Below, in pieces: positions 25,955-33,848 of a stretch of DNA of 42,203 nucleotides. The notes under the pieces were generated by a model. It was not told the DNA's origin and made no database searches. It saw only the letters and a list, made by a program, of their open reading frames with translations. The translations under genes and the position numbers were made by a program. This DNA comes from Roseicyclus amphidinii (lineage in GTDB: Bacteria; Pseudomonadota; Alphaproteobacteria; Rhodobacterales; Rhodobacteraceae): assembly GCF_030163755.1 (NCBI RefSeq), contig NZ_JASJOE010000032.1, positions 1-42,203 of the forward strand, read 5' to 3'. How positions within the stretch are numbered: position 1 is the first letter of the stretch; each line of letters begins with the position of its first letter.

Positions 25955-26407
25955 TCAGATCCGGATGATGGTCTCGGCGTCCCCGGCCTGCCCACCCAGG
26001 CGTGGATCCGCCACCGGCTGCGACAGCGTGCCGACATGTTCCATCCAGAACGCCGCGTAGCGCAGGAAGGTTTCGAGCGCCGAGGTCACACCGGCCGCGT
26101 CATGGCCGGTCAGGTCGAGAGACTTCACGTAGACGACTTCGCCGGTCATGCGGTTGATCGACAGGGCACCGCCTCCGGACTCGTCGGCATTGTAGTTGAC
26201 CTCGAGCATCCGCGTCGGGTCGGCGCGCAGCTCCGTGGCGTCGCCGAGAACGGCGTGCATCCGCAGCACGCTGCCGTCGGGATCGCCCGACAGGTAGATC
26301 TCCTGCCGGTCGTCGATCATCAGGTTGCAGGTGTTTTCGGCGTCAAACGCCAGCGCAGGCAGGCCCATCGCGGTCCCGAGTGTCTTGATGGCTTCGGCGG
26401 TTTTCAT
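25955..26407 (-). CDS. CesT-family type III secretion chaperone
   Basis: A 150-residue acidic protein (22 Asp/Glu against 11 Lys/Arg by my count) with the class I chaperone layout. An N-terminal helix ends in MGLPALAFDAENTCNLMIDDR, then strands with SVLRMHAVLGD, the helix MLEVNYNADESGGGALSI, a strand pair around GEVVYVKSLDL and a final helix SALETFLRYAAFWMEHV. These chaperones dimerise, bind the N-terminus of a type III effector and hand it to the secretion ATPase. A good AGGAG site lies nine bases before the ATG. The tail from about residue 130 is extra. The family call rests on pattern recognition by eye; the effector partner would be the upstream gene. Confidence 0.78.
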   Translation of the reverse strand: MKTAEAIKTLGTAMGLPALAFDAENTCNLMIDDRQEIYLSGDPDGSVLRMHAVLGDATELRADPTRMLEVNYNADESGGGALSINRMTGEVVYVKSLDLTGHDAAGVTSALETFLRYAAFWMEHVGTLSQPVADPRLGGQAGDAETIIRI

Positions 26408-26771
26408 GTCGGGTTTCTCCTGTTGCGGCGTCTGTCTCGCCGGTTCGTCCAGTGTTCTGTCGGGGTCCCCGGCCGCTTTCCGGGGGGAAGCCGGCCACGG
26501 TGTCGGTTCCGGACGTGAAGGGCCCGGCCGGACCGGTCTGCAGGCCGTGGAGGGCGCTGGGGGTCCGCACGGTCCCGCATCACACCGACGGCCAGCCCGT
26601 CCAACGCCGCGTGCCCGGGGGCGGCATCGCCGCCTTGCGTCACGGCCTTTCGGTTCGTCGGCGTCGGCCTTGGCATGCCTGTGGCTCCGGCGTGTCCTGT
26701 CTCGCGCCAGCGGCCCGGCCCTGCGGGTCTCGCCCGGTCGTGGCGTCTCGTAGGGACCACGGCCAAGCGGC
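26408..26771 (-). other. 364-bp spacer with one doubtful ORF, possibly degenerate
   Basis: Between the candidate effector and the chaperone gene. One leftward frame of 120 codons (26404-26766) ends with its TGA overlapping the chaperone ATG (ATGA), which would suggest coupling, but its product is Arg/Pro/Gly-rich with many AGA, CGA and ACA codons and shows no recognisable domain. I see no terminator or repeat. It may be a decayed gene or a long leader. Confidence 0.4.
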
Positions 26772-27431
26772 CTACCCGTCCACCGTGTTTTCGAGCATGC
26801 TCGACAGGGCGGCATCGAACGCGGCGACCTTGTCGGCGAATTGCCCGCGAAGGTCATCGTTTTCCGCGCGGACCCTGTCACTCGCGCCCCCCAGGTCCGA
26901 GGCGATCAGCACATCGACGCGATTTGCGAGGGCTTGGTCATAGACGTTCTTCAGGGCCTCCCCCGTGCCGCCCGGCGCGCCGAACTGCCTCAGGTGGGTC
27001 AGGGCATTGCCGGCCTTGTCGTCGGGCAAGCTCCGAATGGCGTCCATGGTCTTTTCGGCGGCAATCCGTGCGACGTCCTCGGGGGCGGCATGCTTCGCAA
27101 CCACCGTGGTCATCTTGAAGAATTTCTTGGCCGAGGCCTGGTCGTTCGCCAAGGCATCCGCAAAGCCACCGGCCGCCTTCGCCATCTTCTTTTCGGCGGC
27201 GCGCTCTTTCTCGGCGGCCCGGCTTTCCTTGAACTCGGCCTTCAGCTTCGAGAAGATATCGCCGATCCCCTTGAAGAACGACTTGATCGCCGAACCCAAG
27301 GAGGTTTCCCGGGGCTCCACGCGGGTGTTGGTGATTTGCTCGACGGTGTGGTCGCCGAGCGCACCACCGGCCCGAACTGCGTCCATCCCCTGCAGGTGGC
27401 TGACCCCACCTCCGATACCGCTCACACTCAT
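26772..27431 (-). CDS. Candidate type III secretion effector (unknown function)
   Basis: A 219-residue protein with no family I recognise. It starts with a Ser/Gly-rich stretch (MSVSGIGGGVSHLQGM) of the kind that serves as an uncleaved type III signal, has no Sec signal or membrane helix, then a short hydrophobic-amphipathic segment (AIKSFFKGIGDIFSKLK), a highly charged Lys/Glu/Ala coiled-coil-like helix (about residues 65-90), and a mostly helical C-terminal half. Third codon positions contain clearly more A and T (for example GGT, AAA, TTG, CAA, GAA) than in neighbouring genes, hinting at transfer. GAGAGGA precedes the ATG. The role is inferred only from the CesT-like gene downstream. Confidence 0.6.
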   Translation of the reverse strand: MSVSGIGGGVSHLQGMDAVRAGGALGDHTVEQITNTRVEPRETSLGSAIKSFFKGIGDIFSKLKAEFKESRAAEKERAAEKKMAKAAGGFADALANDQASAKKFFKMTTVVAKHAAPEDVARIAAEKTMDAIRSLPDDKAGNALTHLRQFGAPGGTGEALKNVYDQALANRVDVLIASDLGGASDRVRAENDDLRGQFADKVAAFDAALSSMLENTVDG

Positions 27432-27533
27432 CGGCCTGTCCTCTCAAGCTGTTGCACATCCGTTGATGTCCATTCTGGCCGATCGTGCAGCCAAGGCTTG
27501 TGTCGGAAAGCACAGGACGCCGGCAGCGGCGTC

Positions 27534-27570
27534 GGAAAAGGAAAGGGCCGGGGAATGCCCCCGGCCCTTC
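27534..27570 (-). terminator. Intrinsic terminator after the Bax-inhibitor-1 gene
   Basis: Read leftward, AAGGGCCGGGG pairs with CCCCGGCCCTT around a short loop and is followed by TTCCTTTTCC. It separates the Bax-inhibitor-1 gene from the candidate effector gene, implying the latter has its own promoter. Confidence 0.85.
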
Positions 27571-27593
27571 GCGTCACGCGCGTGCAGCGGATG

Positions 27594-28376
27594 TTATTCC
27601 TGCTGGCCCATGAACATCAGCAGGAACTGGAACATGTTCAGGAACGAGATGTAGAGGCTGAGCGAGCCGTCGATGGCGGCCTTGTCCAGCCATTCCTGGT
27701 CGCCATGCGCGGCATGGGCCACGTAGGTCGACTTGATCTCCTGCGTGTAGAAGGCGGTGAGGCCTGCGAAGATCAGGATGCCGATGGCCGAGATGGCGAA
27801 CATCATCGCGGGCGACTGCAGGAAGATGTTGATGATCATCGCCACGACAAGGCCGATCACCCCCATGATGAGGAAGGTGCCCATGCCCGACAGGTCCTTC
27901 TTCGTGGTGTAGCCCCAGAGGCTGAGGGCCGCGAAGGCGATGGCGGTCACGAGGAAGGTCTGCACGATCGAGTAGGAGGTGAAGACGAGGAAGATCGAGC
28001 TCATCGACACGCCCATGACGGCGGCGAAGGCGAAGAAGCCCAGCGAGACCGCGGCGGCCGAGCCACGGCGCATCAGTGCGCCCCAGCCGAACAGGATGAA
28101 GGCGAGCGGGGCGAACATCACCACCCAGCGCAGCGGCGTGGTGTAGAGCAGCTCGCCCAGGCCGGTCAGATACTGCCCTTCGCGCAGCGCGACGGTGGCG
28201 CCGGTCGGGTCCGCCGTGACGGCGAGGTTGGCGATGGCCCATGCCGCGGCTGCCGTGATCAGCATGCCGCCCGACATGGTCCCGTAGACCTTGTTCATGT
28301 GGGCCTTGAGGCCCTGATCGATCTCGGCGGCGCGGGCACCCGAGATGCCGGCCCGGATCGTCTGGTAGTCAGCCAT
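27594..28376 (-). CDS. Bax inhibitor-1/YccA family membrane protein
   Basis: A 260-residue integral membrane protein with seven hydrophobic helices. Typical elements are HMNKVYGTMSGGMLITAAAAW at the N-terminus, SLGFFAFAAVMGVSMSSIF in the middle, and the C-terminal SLSLYISFLNMFQFLLMFMG. Bacterial relatives (YccA, YetJ) modulate FtsH protease or act as pH-dependent calcium leaks; which applies here is unknown. The ATG giving MADYQTIRAG is preceded by an excellent AGGAGGG site. Confidence 0.93.
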   Translation of the reverse strand: MADYQTIRAGISGARAAEIDQGLKAHMNKVYGTMSGGMLITAAAAWAIANLAVTADPTGATVALREGQYLTGLGELLYTTPLRWVVMFAPLAFILFGWGALMRRGSAAAVSLGFFAFAAVMGVSMSSIFLVFTSYSIVQTFLVTAIAFAALSLWGYTTKKDLSGMGTFLIMGVIGLVVAMIINIFLQSPAMMFAISAIGILIFAGLTAFYTQEIKSTYVAHAAHGDQEWLDKAAIDGSLSLYISFLNMFQFLLMFMGQQE

Positions 28377-28445
28377 GTATCCCTCCTGAGAATAGCTTTG
28401 GGTCGGGCCGCCGCGCAGTGCGCGCGCGACCCATCCTTGGAGTGG

Positions 28446-28474
28446 AATATTGGCAACTGCGCCCTGTTTTTCAA
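28446..28474 (-). promoter_or_regulatory. Promoter of the Bax-inhibitor-1 gene
   Basis: Leftward TTGAAA and AATATT with a 17-base spacer. The predicted transcript start lies about 65 bases before the ATG at 28376. Confidence 0.45.
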
Positions 28475-28479
28475 GCAAG

Positions 28480-28517
28480 TCGCGCCACGATGCGGGATCG
28501 TGGCGCGATAGTTTTTT
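28480..28517 (+). terminator. Strong hairpin with T-run, rightward orientation
   Basis: A perfect 12-bp stem (28480-28491 with 28497-28508) closes a GCGGG loop and is followed by TAG and six T on the + strand. It lies after the leftward DUF1127 gene, for which it lacks a T-run; no rightward gene is known just upstream. Confidence 0.65.
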
Positions 28518-28553
28518 CCAATCGAACGGATCGGGCGGCGCTGGCCGCGCCTT

Positions 28554-28775
28554 TCAGCGCAGGCCCTGGAGGTGCAGGTCCCAGCCGGGCAGCACAGCGG
28601 CACGCGGTGCGCCGGGGGCGGCAAGCCCGGCATCGCGCCGCTGCCGCGCGTCGAGGCGGCGCAGCTGGCGCTCGGTCCGCAGCGCGGCCAGCCGCGCAAG
28701 GAACCGGGAGAAAAGGGCGGGCATGACGGCGCGATCCATGGCGACCGCCCCATGCGACGCCATGAGATTGGCCAT
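28554..28775 (-). CDS. DUF1127 (YjiS-like) small basic protein
   Basis: A 73-residue protein with the DUF1127 core LARLAALRTERQLRRLDARQRRDAGL, an Arg-rich amphipathic helix pair. Short DUF1127 proteins in Rhodobacter are stress-linked and can bind RNA or tie to sRNA loci; in others they respond to phosphate. The ATG is preceded by AAGGAAG. It is divergent from a LysR regulator, a recurring arrangement suggesting that the regulator controls it. Confidence 0.85.
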   Translation of the reverse strand: MANLMASHGAVAMDRAVMPALFSRFLARLAALRTERQLRRLDARQRRDAGLAAPGAPRAAVLPGWDLHLQGLR

Positions 28776-28882
28776 CGGGGTCTTCCTTTCGTGTTGCGTG
28801 ATTCAAAATCCGGGGGAGATTTCGAGACTTGATATATCGACGGGCTTGTGCATTTTGAAAACGAATATTTTTGAGCTTTCAG

Positions 28883-28897
28883 ATCACAAGGTGTGAT
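28883..28897. promoter_or_regulatory. Inverted repeat of LysR-box type at the LysR gene start
   Basis: ATCACA-AGG-TGTGAT is a perfect inverted repeat fitting the T-N11-A rule for LysR-type operators. It ends directly at the GTG start of the LysR gene and contains its AAGG ribosome binding site. It could be the regulator's own operator, in the divergent gap with DUF1127. Confidence 0.5.
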
Positions 28898-29752
28898 GTG
28901 CCGCGCAATCTCGACCTGACCGCCCTGCGCGCCTTCGTCGCCGTCGCCGACGCGGGTGGCGTGACCAAGGCCTCTGGCTATCTCAACCTGACGCAATCAG
29001 CCGTCTCGATGCAGCTCAAGCGGCTGGAGGAGATGCTGGGCGTGGGCCTCTTCGACCGCTCGACGCGGCGGCTGATCCTGACCGGCGCGGGCGAGCAGAT
29101 GCTGGGCTACGCCCGCCGGATGCTGGAACTCAACGACGAGGTGCTGACGCGGCTCACCGCCTCGGATTACGAGGGCGAGCTGACGCTGGGTGTCCCGCAT
29201 GACATCGTCTACCCGGCAATCCCGCAGGTGCTGCACCGGCTGGCGGTGGATTTCCCGCGCGTGAAGGTGCAGCTGATGTCCTCCTACACCGAACGGCTCA
29301 AGCGCATGTTCGCCCGCGGCGAGCTGGACGCGATCCTGACGACCGAGGCCGATTGCGACGCGCGCGGCGAGACGCTGATCACCCGGCCGCTGGTCTGGGT
29401 CGGCGCCGAAGGCGGGCAGATGTGGAAGCAGCGCCCGCTGCGGCTGGCCTTCGAGCATGCCTGCATCTTCCGCAACTCGGTGCAGGCGGCGCTCGACCGG
29501 GCGGGCATTCCCTGGGAAATGGCGGTCGAGTCCGACTCGATCCGCACCGTCGAGGCCTCGGTCAGCGCCGACCTTGCGGTGCATGCCTGTATCGAGGGAA
29601 CCGAACCCCCCTACGTGGAATGCGTGAGCCATGGCGGCGCGCTGCCCGCGCTGCCGGAGATCCGCATCAACCTCTATCGCTCCGAGCTGAACCAGGGCGC
29701 GCCGCTCGATGCGTTGGTCGAGCTGACGCGCGCGGGGTTCCGCAGCCTCTGA
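28898..29752 (+). CDS. LysR family transcriptional regulator
   Basis: A 284-residue DNA-binding regulator. The N-terminal winged helix-turn-helix is plain: LDLTALRAFVAVADAGGVTKASGYLNLTQSAVSMQLKRLEEMLGVGLFDRSTRRLILTGAG. The remaining part is a periplasmic-binding-like effector domain (YEGELTLGVPHDIVYPAIPQVL onwards). I use the GTG at 28898, behind AAGG, rather than a TTG nine codons upstream. The effector is unknown; the divergent DUF1127 gene is the likely target. Confidence 0.92.
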   Translation: MPRNLDLTALRAFVAVADAGGVTKASGYLNLTQSAVSMQLKRLEEMLGVGLFDRSTRRLILTGAGEQMLGYARRMLELNDEVLTRLTASDYEGELTLGVPHDIVYPAIPQVLHRLAVDFPRVKVQLMSSYTERLKRMFARGELDAILTTEADCDARGETLITRPLVWVGAEGGQMWKQRPLRLAFEHACIFRNSVQAALDRAGIPWEMAVESDSIRTVEASVSADLAVHACIEGTEPPYVECVSHGGALPALPEIRINLYRSELNQGAPLDALVELTRAGFRSL

Positions 29753-29761
29753 GCGGGCCTG

Positions 29762-30721
29762 TCAGATCGTGACCACGACCTTCCCGGTGCTGGCCCGGCT
29801 GCGCAGCAGCTCAAGCGCGCTCTCCGCGTCGCCCAACGGGAAGGTCGCGCTGACATGGGGCGCGATGCGGCCCGCCTTGAACAGCGCCACCAGCTCGGAC
29901 AGGCTGCCGGTCAGCGTATCGGGCGCAAAGGCCAGGTAGCCGCCCCAATAGACCCCCATCACCGTGATGTTCTTCACCAGCAGGATGTTCGCCGGCACCT
30001 GTGGCACCGCGCCGCTGGCAAAGCCGATGCTCAGGATGCGCCCCTCGGTCCGGGTCGCGCGCAGCGCCGCGTCGAACGCCGCGCCGCCCACCGCGTCAAA
30101 GACCACGTCCGCCCCGCCCAGCGCCTTGACCTCGGCCCGGATGTCGGCGCTGTCGCTGTCGATCAGGTGGCGCGCGCCGGCCCTGGCGGCCACGGCCAGC
30201 TTCTCCGGGCCTCTCGCCACGGCGATCACCTCGGCGCCCGCCAGCGCACCCAGTTCCACCGCGGTCAGCCCGACGCCCCCCGCAGCCCCCAGCACCAGCA
30301 GCCGCTCGCCCGCCTTGAGCTTCGCGCGGTGGTGCAACGCAAGATGCGAGGTGCCATAGGCCACGAGAAACGCCGCGGCCTGCGTGAAGGACATGGCATC
30401 CGGGATCGGCACGGCGCGGGCGGCGGGAAACACGCCCCACTCGGCCAGCCCGCCATGGCCCGCGAAGACCGCGACACGCGCCCCGACCGCGGGGGCGGTC
30501 ACACCCTCGCCCAGGGCCTCGACCGTGCCCGACACTTCCATCCCCAGCGTGAAAGGCGCAGGCGGCGTGTCCTGGTAGGTGCCCCGCACCATGAGGAGAT
30601 CGGCGAAATTCAGGCCGCAGGCGGCGATCCGCACGAGGATCTCGCCCGGACCGGGCTCGGGCCGGGGCAGATCCGTCAGCTGTGGCGGCTGGCCGCTCTC
30701 GGTCACCTGGAATGCGCGCAT
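29762..30721 (-). CDS. Zinc-independent MDR-family NADPH:quinone oxidoreductase
   Basis: A 319-residue medium-chain dehydrogenase/reductase of the quinone oxidoreductase type. MRAFQVTESG starts the catalytic domain, with GPGEILVRIAACGLNFADLLMVRG and GMEVSGTVEALGEGV; the NADPH-binding loop is LGAAGGVGLTAVELG, and the C-terminus has GVYWGG. The absence of the catalytic zinc Cys/His pattern supports a quinone reductase over an alcohol dehydrogenase. The ORF is open 62 codons further upstream, but that part has non-coding composition. It converges on the LysR gene nine bases away. Confidence 0.9.
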   Translation of the reverse strand: MRAFQVTESGQPPQLTDLPRPEPGPGEILVRIAACGLNFADLLMVRGTYQDTPPAPFTLGMEVSGTVEALGEGVTAPAVGARVAVFAGHGGLAEWGVFPAARAVPIPDAMSFTQAAAFLVAYGTSHLALHHRAKLKAGERLLVLGAAGGVGLTAVELGALAGAEVIAVARGPEKLAVAARAGARHLIDSDSADIRAEVKALGGADVVFDAVGGAAFDAALRATRTEGRILSIGFASGAVPQVPANILLVKNITVMGVYWGGYLAFAPDTLTGSLSELVALFKAGRIAPHVSATFPLGDAESALELLRSRASTGKVVVTI

Positions 30722-31035
30722 GGCCAGTGCTCCTGCCTTGGGGTCGCTTGCGGAGGCCAGCCTAGCGGGCGCATCGCGGCTTCGCCAGAGCGGCTGGCGC
30801 AAGGCTTGCTGGACACGCAAAGGGCGAGTAGACTGCCCGTTATGCGTGCGAAGCCGGGTTGCCCGATGGGTCAACATGCCCTTCATGCGAGAATGCGGCC
30901 TTTCCAAGTCGCCAAAGGATTGATCCGGCCCATCGCCGCGCTACCTCTGGCCTGTCGCGGGGTTCCGCGAGGCCTTGCGGTCCATTGTTTCGGGGATGGG
31001 CGCGGGGGTTGGTTTGGCAAGAACAGGAGGGGGTC
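30722..31035. other. 314-bp gap between divergent genes
   Basis: No convincing gene. A promoter-like pair TTGCTG and TAGACT, 17 bases apart (30806-30834, rightward), is the only signal I can support; it would give the XRE gene a leader of about 195 bases. Confidence 0.5.
30806..30834 (+). promoter_or_regulatory. Possible sigma-70-like promoter upstream of the XRE gene
   Basis: TTGCTG, 17 bases, then TAGACT. The -10 is four of six from consensus and the distance to the GTG start is long, so the call is weak. Confidence 0.3.
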
Positions 31036-31419
31036 GTGAAGCACCCTGTAGACGTCCATGTCGGAAAGCGAGTCCGGCATCGCCGCTGGATGGTCGGGAT
31101 GACACAGCAGCAGCTGGCCGAGAAGGTCGGCATCAAGTTTCAGCAGATCCAGAAATACGAGACGGGGATGAACCGGATCAGCGCCTCGCGGCTCTGGGAC
31201 ATCTCCGAGGCGCTGTCGGTGCCGGTCGCCTATTTCTTCGAAGGCATGGACGGGGCCGAAGCCGCGCAGGCGGCCGATGCGGGCCAGTCGGCGCTGCCCG
31301 GAGACATCCTCGCCGACAAGGAGGCGTTGGAGCTTGTCCGCTCCTACTACGCCATCCCCGAGACCCAGCGCAGGCGCCTGTTCGAACTGGCCCGCGTTCT
31401 GTCGGACGCTGCCGCCTGA
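31036..31419 (+). CDS. XRE-family helix-turn-helix regulator
   Basis: A 127-residue protein with a lambda-repressor type helix-turn-helix: VGKRVRHRRWMVGMTQQQLAEKVGIKFQQIQKYETGMNRISASRLWDISEALSVPVAYFF. The C-terminal part (LVRSYYAIPETQRRRLFELARVLSD) probably mediates dimerisation. Close relatives are widespread in alphaproteobacteria. The GTG start is placed behind AGGAGGGGG. Target unknown. It precedes hisN on the same strand by 81 bp. Confidence 0.92.
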   Translation: MKHPVDVHVGKRVRHRRWMVGMTQQQLAEKVGIKFQQIQKYETGMNRISASRLWDISEALSVPVAYFFEGMDGAEAAQAADAGQSALPGDILADKEALELVRSYYAIPETQRRRLFELARVLSDAAA

Positions 31420-31500
31420 CGGCAGCCCCGGCTTGACCCCGGACAGGGGATCGTGTCCCTTCCGCCCTGCGTCCAGACCCGCAGTTGCCGGAAGCCCAAG

Positions 31501-32325
31501 ATGACCGATCCCCTGCCCGGAGCGTCCCTCTCCGAGACGACCGACCTGATCGCCACGGCCCATGCCATGGCCGATGCCGCGCGCGCGGCGATCCTGCCGC
31601 ATTTCCGCAACGCTGGGCTTGCCACCGACGACAAGGGCGTCGGCCGCTTCGATCCGGTGACCGAGGCCGACCGCGCCGCCGAGGCGGCGATGCGCGCCGT
31701 TCTGGCCGAGCGCCGCCCGCATGACGCCATCCTCGGCGAGGAAGAGGCCGCCACCCCCGGCATCACCGGCCTGACCTGGGTCATCGACCCGATCGACGGC
31801 ACCCGCGGCTTCATCTCGGGCACGCCCACATGGGGCGTTCTGATCGCGCTGTCGGACGCGGACGGCCCGAGTTACGGCATCATCGACCAGCCCTATATCG
31901 GTGAGCGCTTCGAGGGCGGCTTCGGCCGCGCCCGCGTCACCGGCCCGCAGGGCGAGGCGCCGCTTGCGACCCGCGGCACCGCCGATCTGGCGCAGGCGAC
32001 GCTTTTCACCACCTTCCCCGAGGTCGGCACCCCGCCCGAGCGCGCGGGGTTCGAGGCGGTGCGCGACCGCGTGAAGCTGACGCGCTACGGGATGGATTGC
32101 TACGCCTACGCCCTGCTTGCCGCGGGGCAGGTGGACCTCGTGATCGAGGCGGGCCTTGCCGCTTATGACATTTCCGCCCCAATCGCGGTGATCGAGGCCG
32201 CGGGCGGCGTCGTCACCGATTGGAAGGGCCGCCCGGTGCACGAGGGCGGCCGCGCGCTGGCCGCGGCGAACCCGGCGCTGCATGCCGCGGCGCTGGCCCT
32301 GCTCAAGGACGTGCCCGATGCCTGA
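31501..32325 (+). CDS. hisN: Inositol-monophosphatase family protein, likely histidinol-phosphatase
   Basis: Magnesium-dependent phosphatase of 274 residues. GEEEA holds one metal ligand and WVIDPIDGTRGFISG is the family signature with the other; AYDISAPIAVIEAAGG is the second signature. The GTRGFISGTP version of the signature is the one seen in histidinol-phosphatase HisN, the last phosphatase step in histidine synthesis in many alphaproteobacteria; an inositol or bisphosphate nucleotide substrate remains possible. Its stop overlaps the start of the next gene by eight bases. Confidence 0.85.
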   Translation: MTDPLPGASLSETTDLIATAHAMADAARAAILPHFRNAGLATDDKGVGRFDPVTEADRAAEAAMRAVLAERRPHDAILGEEEAATPGITGLTWVIDPIDGTRGFISGTPTWGVLIALSDADGPSYGIIDQPYIGERFEGGFGRARVTGPQGEAPLATRGTADLAQATLFTTFPEVGTPPERAGFEAVRDRVKLTRYGMDCYAYALLAAGQVDLVIEAGLAAYDISAPIAVIEAAGGVVTDWKGRPVHEGGRALAAANPALHAAALALLKDVPDA

Positions 32326-33661
32326 GACGCTGCTCAGGAACGCCTCTGTCGTCGTCACGATGGATGACGCGGGGACCGAGCTGGCCGAAGCCGACATCCT
32401 GATCCGCGACGGCGTCATCGCCGCGGTGGGCCACGGGCTGCGGACGGCGGGCGAGGTGCATGACATGGCCGGTTGCGTCGTGACGCCCGGCCTCGTGAAC
32501 ACCCATCACCACCTCTACCAGTCGCTCACCCGCGCGGTCCCCGGCGCGCAGAACGCGGCGCTCTTCGGCTGGCTGCAGACGCTCTACCCGATCTGGGCGC
32601 GCTTCACGCCCGAGCACATGCGCGTCTCGGCCATGACGGGGTTGGCCGAGCTGGCGCTCTCGGGCTGCACGATGTCGTCCGATCACCTCTATCTCTACCC
32701 CAACGGCTCGCGGCTCGACGACACGATCGAGGCGGCTGCGGCGATCGGCCTGCGCCTCCACGCCACGCGCGGGGCCATGTCGATCGGCGAAAGCGACGGC
32801 GGCCTGCCGCCCGACAGTCTGGTCGAGGACGAGGCCGCGATCCTGACCGATTGCCTGCGCGTGATCGACGCCTTCCACGACCCCGCGCCGGGGGCGATGA
32901 TCCGCGTGGGCGTGGCGCCCTGTTCGCCCTTCTCGGTCAGCCGCGAGTTGATGCGCGACGCCGCCGTGCTGGCGCGCGACAAGGGGGTGATGCTGCACAC
33001 CCACCTGGCCGAGAATGACGAGGATATCGCTTATTCGCTCGAGAAATTCGGCTGCCGCCCCGGTCAATACGCCGAGGAGCTGGGCTGGACCGGGCCGGAT
33101 GTGTGGCACGCCCATTGCGTCAAGCTGGACGGGGCCGAGATCGACCTGTTCGCGCGCACACGCACGGGGGTCGCCCATTGCCCCTGTTCCAACTGTCGGC
33201 TTGCCTCGGGCATCGCGCCGGTGCGCGCCATGCGCGACGCGGGCGTGCCCGTGGGCCTCGGCGTCGACGGATCGGCGTCGAACGACGCGGGCAACCTCGT
33301 GGCCGAGGCGCGGATGGCGATGCTCTTGCAGCGCGTCGCCTCGGGGCCGGGGGCCATGTCCCCGCGCGAGGCGCTGCGCATCGCCACCCGCGGCGGGGCC
33401 GAGGTGTTGGGCCGCGGGGCCGAGATCGGGCAGTTGGCGCCGGGCTACCGCGCCGACATCGCGGTCTGGGATGTGAGCGGGGTGGAGGCCGCGGGCAACT
33501 GGGACCCCGCGGCGCTGCTGCTGGCCGGGCCGACCCATGTGCGCGACCTTTTCGTCGAGGGGCGGCGCGTGGTGGCCGAGGGGAAGCTTGCCACCGTCGA
33601 TCTACCCGCGATCCTCCGCGATCAGCGGCGTCTTGCCGAGGGTTTGGCGCGCGGAGAGTGA
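32318..33661 (+). CDS. Amidohydrolase, likely 8-oxoguanine deaminase
   Basis: A 447-residue TIM-barrel deaminase of the TrzN/AtzA group. Metal-binding and catalytic motifs are TPGLVNTHHHLYQSLTR, MLHTHLAEN, WHAHCVKL and GLGVDGSASND, with CPCSNCRLASG before the last. This pattern matches 8-oxoguanine deaminase, which turns 8-oxoguanine into urate for repair or salvage; a different purine or triazine substrate cannot be excluded. It overlaps the hisN stop by eight bases (ATGCCTGA), indicating coupled translation. Confidence 0.87.
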   Translation: MPETLLRNASVVVTMDDAGTELAEADILIRDGVIAAVGHGLRTAGEVHDMAGCVVTPGLVNTHHHLYQSLTRAVPGAQNAALFGWLQTLYPIWARFTPEHMRVSAMTGLAELALSGCTMSSDHLYLYPNGSRLDDTIEAAAAIGLRLHATRGAMSIGESDGGLPPDSLVEDEAAILTDCLRVIDAFHDPAPGAMIRVGVAPCSPFSVSRELMRDAAVLARDKGVMLHTHLAENDEDIAYSLEKFGCRPGQYAEELGWTGPDVWHAHCVKLDGAEIDLFARTRTGVAHCPCSNCRLASGIAPVRAMRDAGVPVGLGVDGSASNDAGNLVAEARMAMLLQRVASGPGAMSPREALRIATRGGAEVLGRGAEIGQLAPGYRADIAVWDVSGVEAAGNWDPAALLLAGPTHVRDLFVEGRRVVAEGKLATVDLPAILRDQRRLAEGLARGE

Positions 33662-33848
33662 TGGAAAGCCGACCCTCGGCGCGGTCCATGTCCCGTATCG
33701 ACGCCCCGAGATTGCACTATTCCATCCTGTCCCCGGATTTATCCACAGCCACACGGTCGCGCTGCGCGCGCGGGGCATCCCGCCTCTTGTGCGACTCTGA
33801 CCGCGGGCGCATCCTTGGTCAAAACAACACCAACCCGAGGCAGATACC

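Noticed and set aside
33739-33747. Consensus DnaA box TTATCCACA
   Set aside because: A single box with no others nearby, no A+T-rich unwinding region and no origin genes; chance occurrence is likely.
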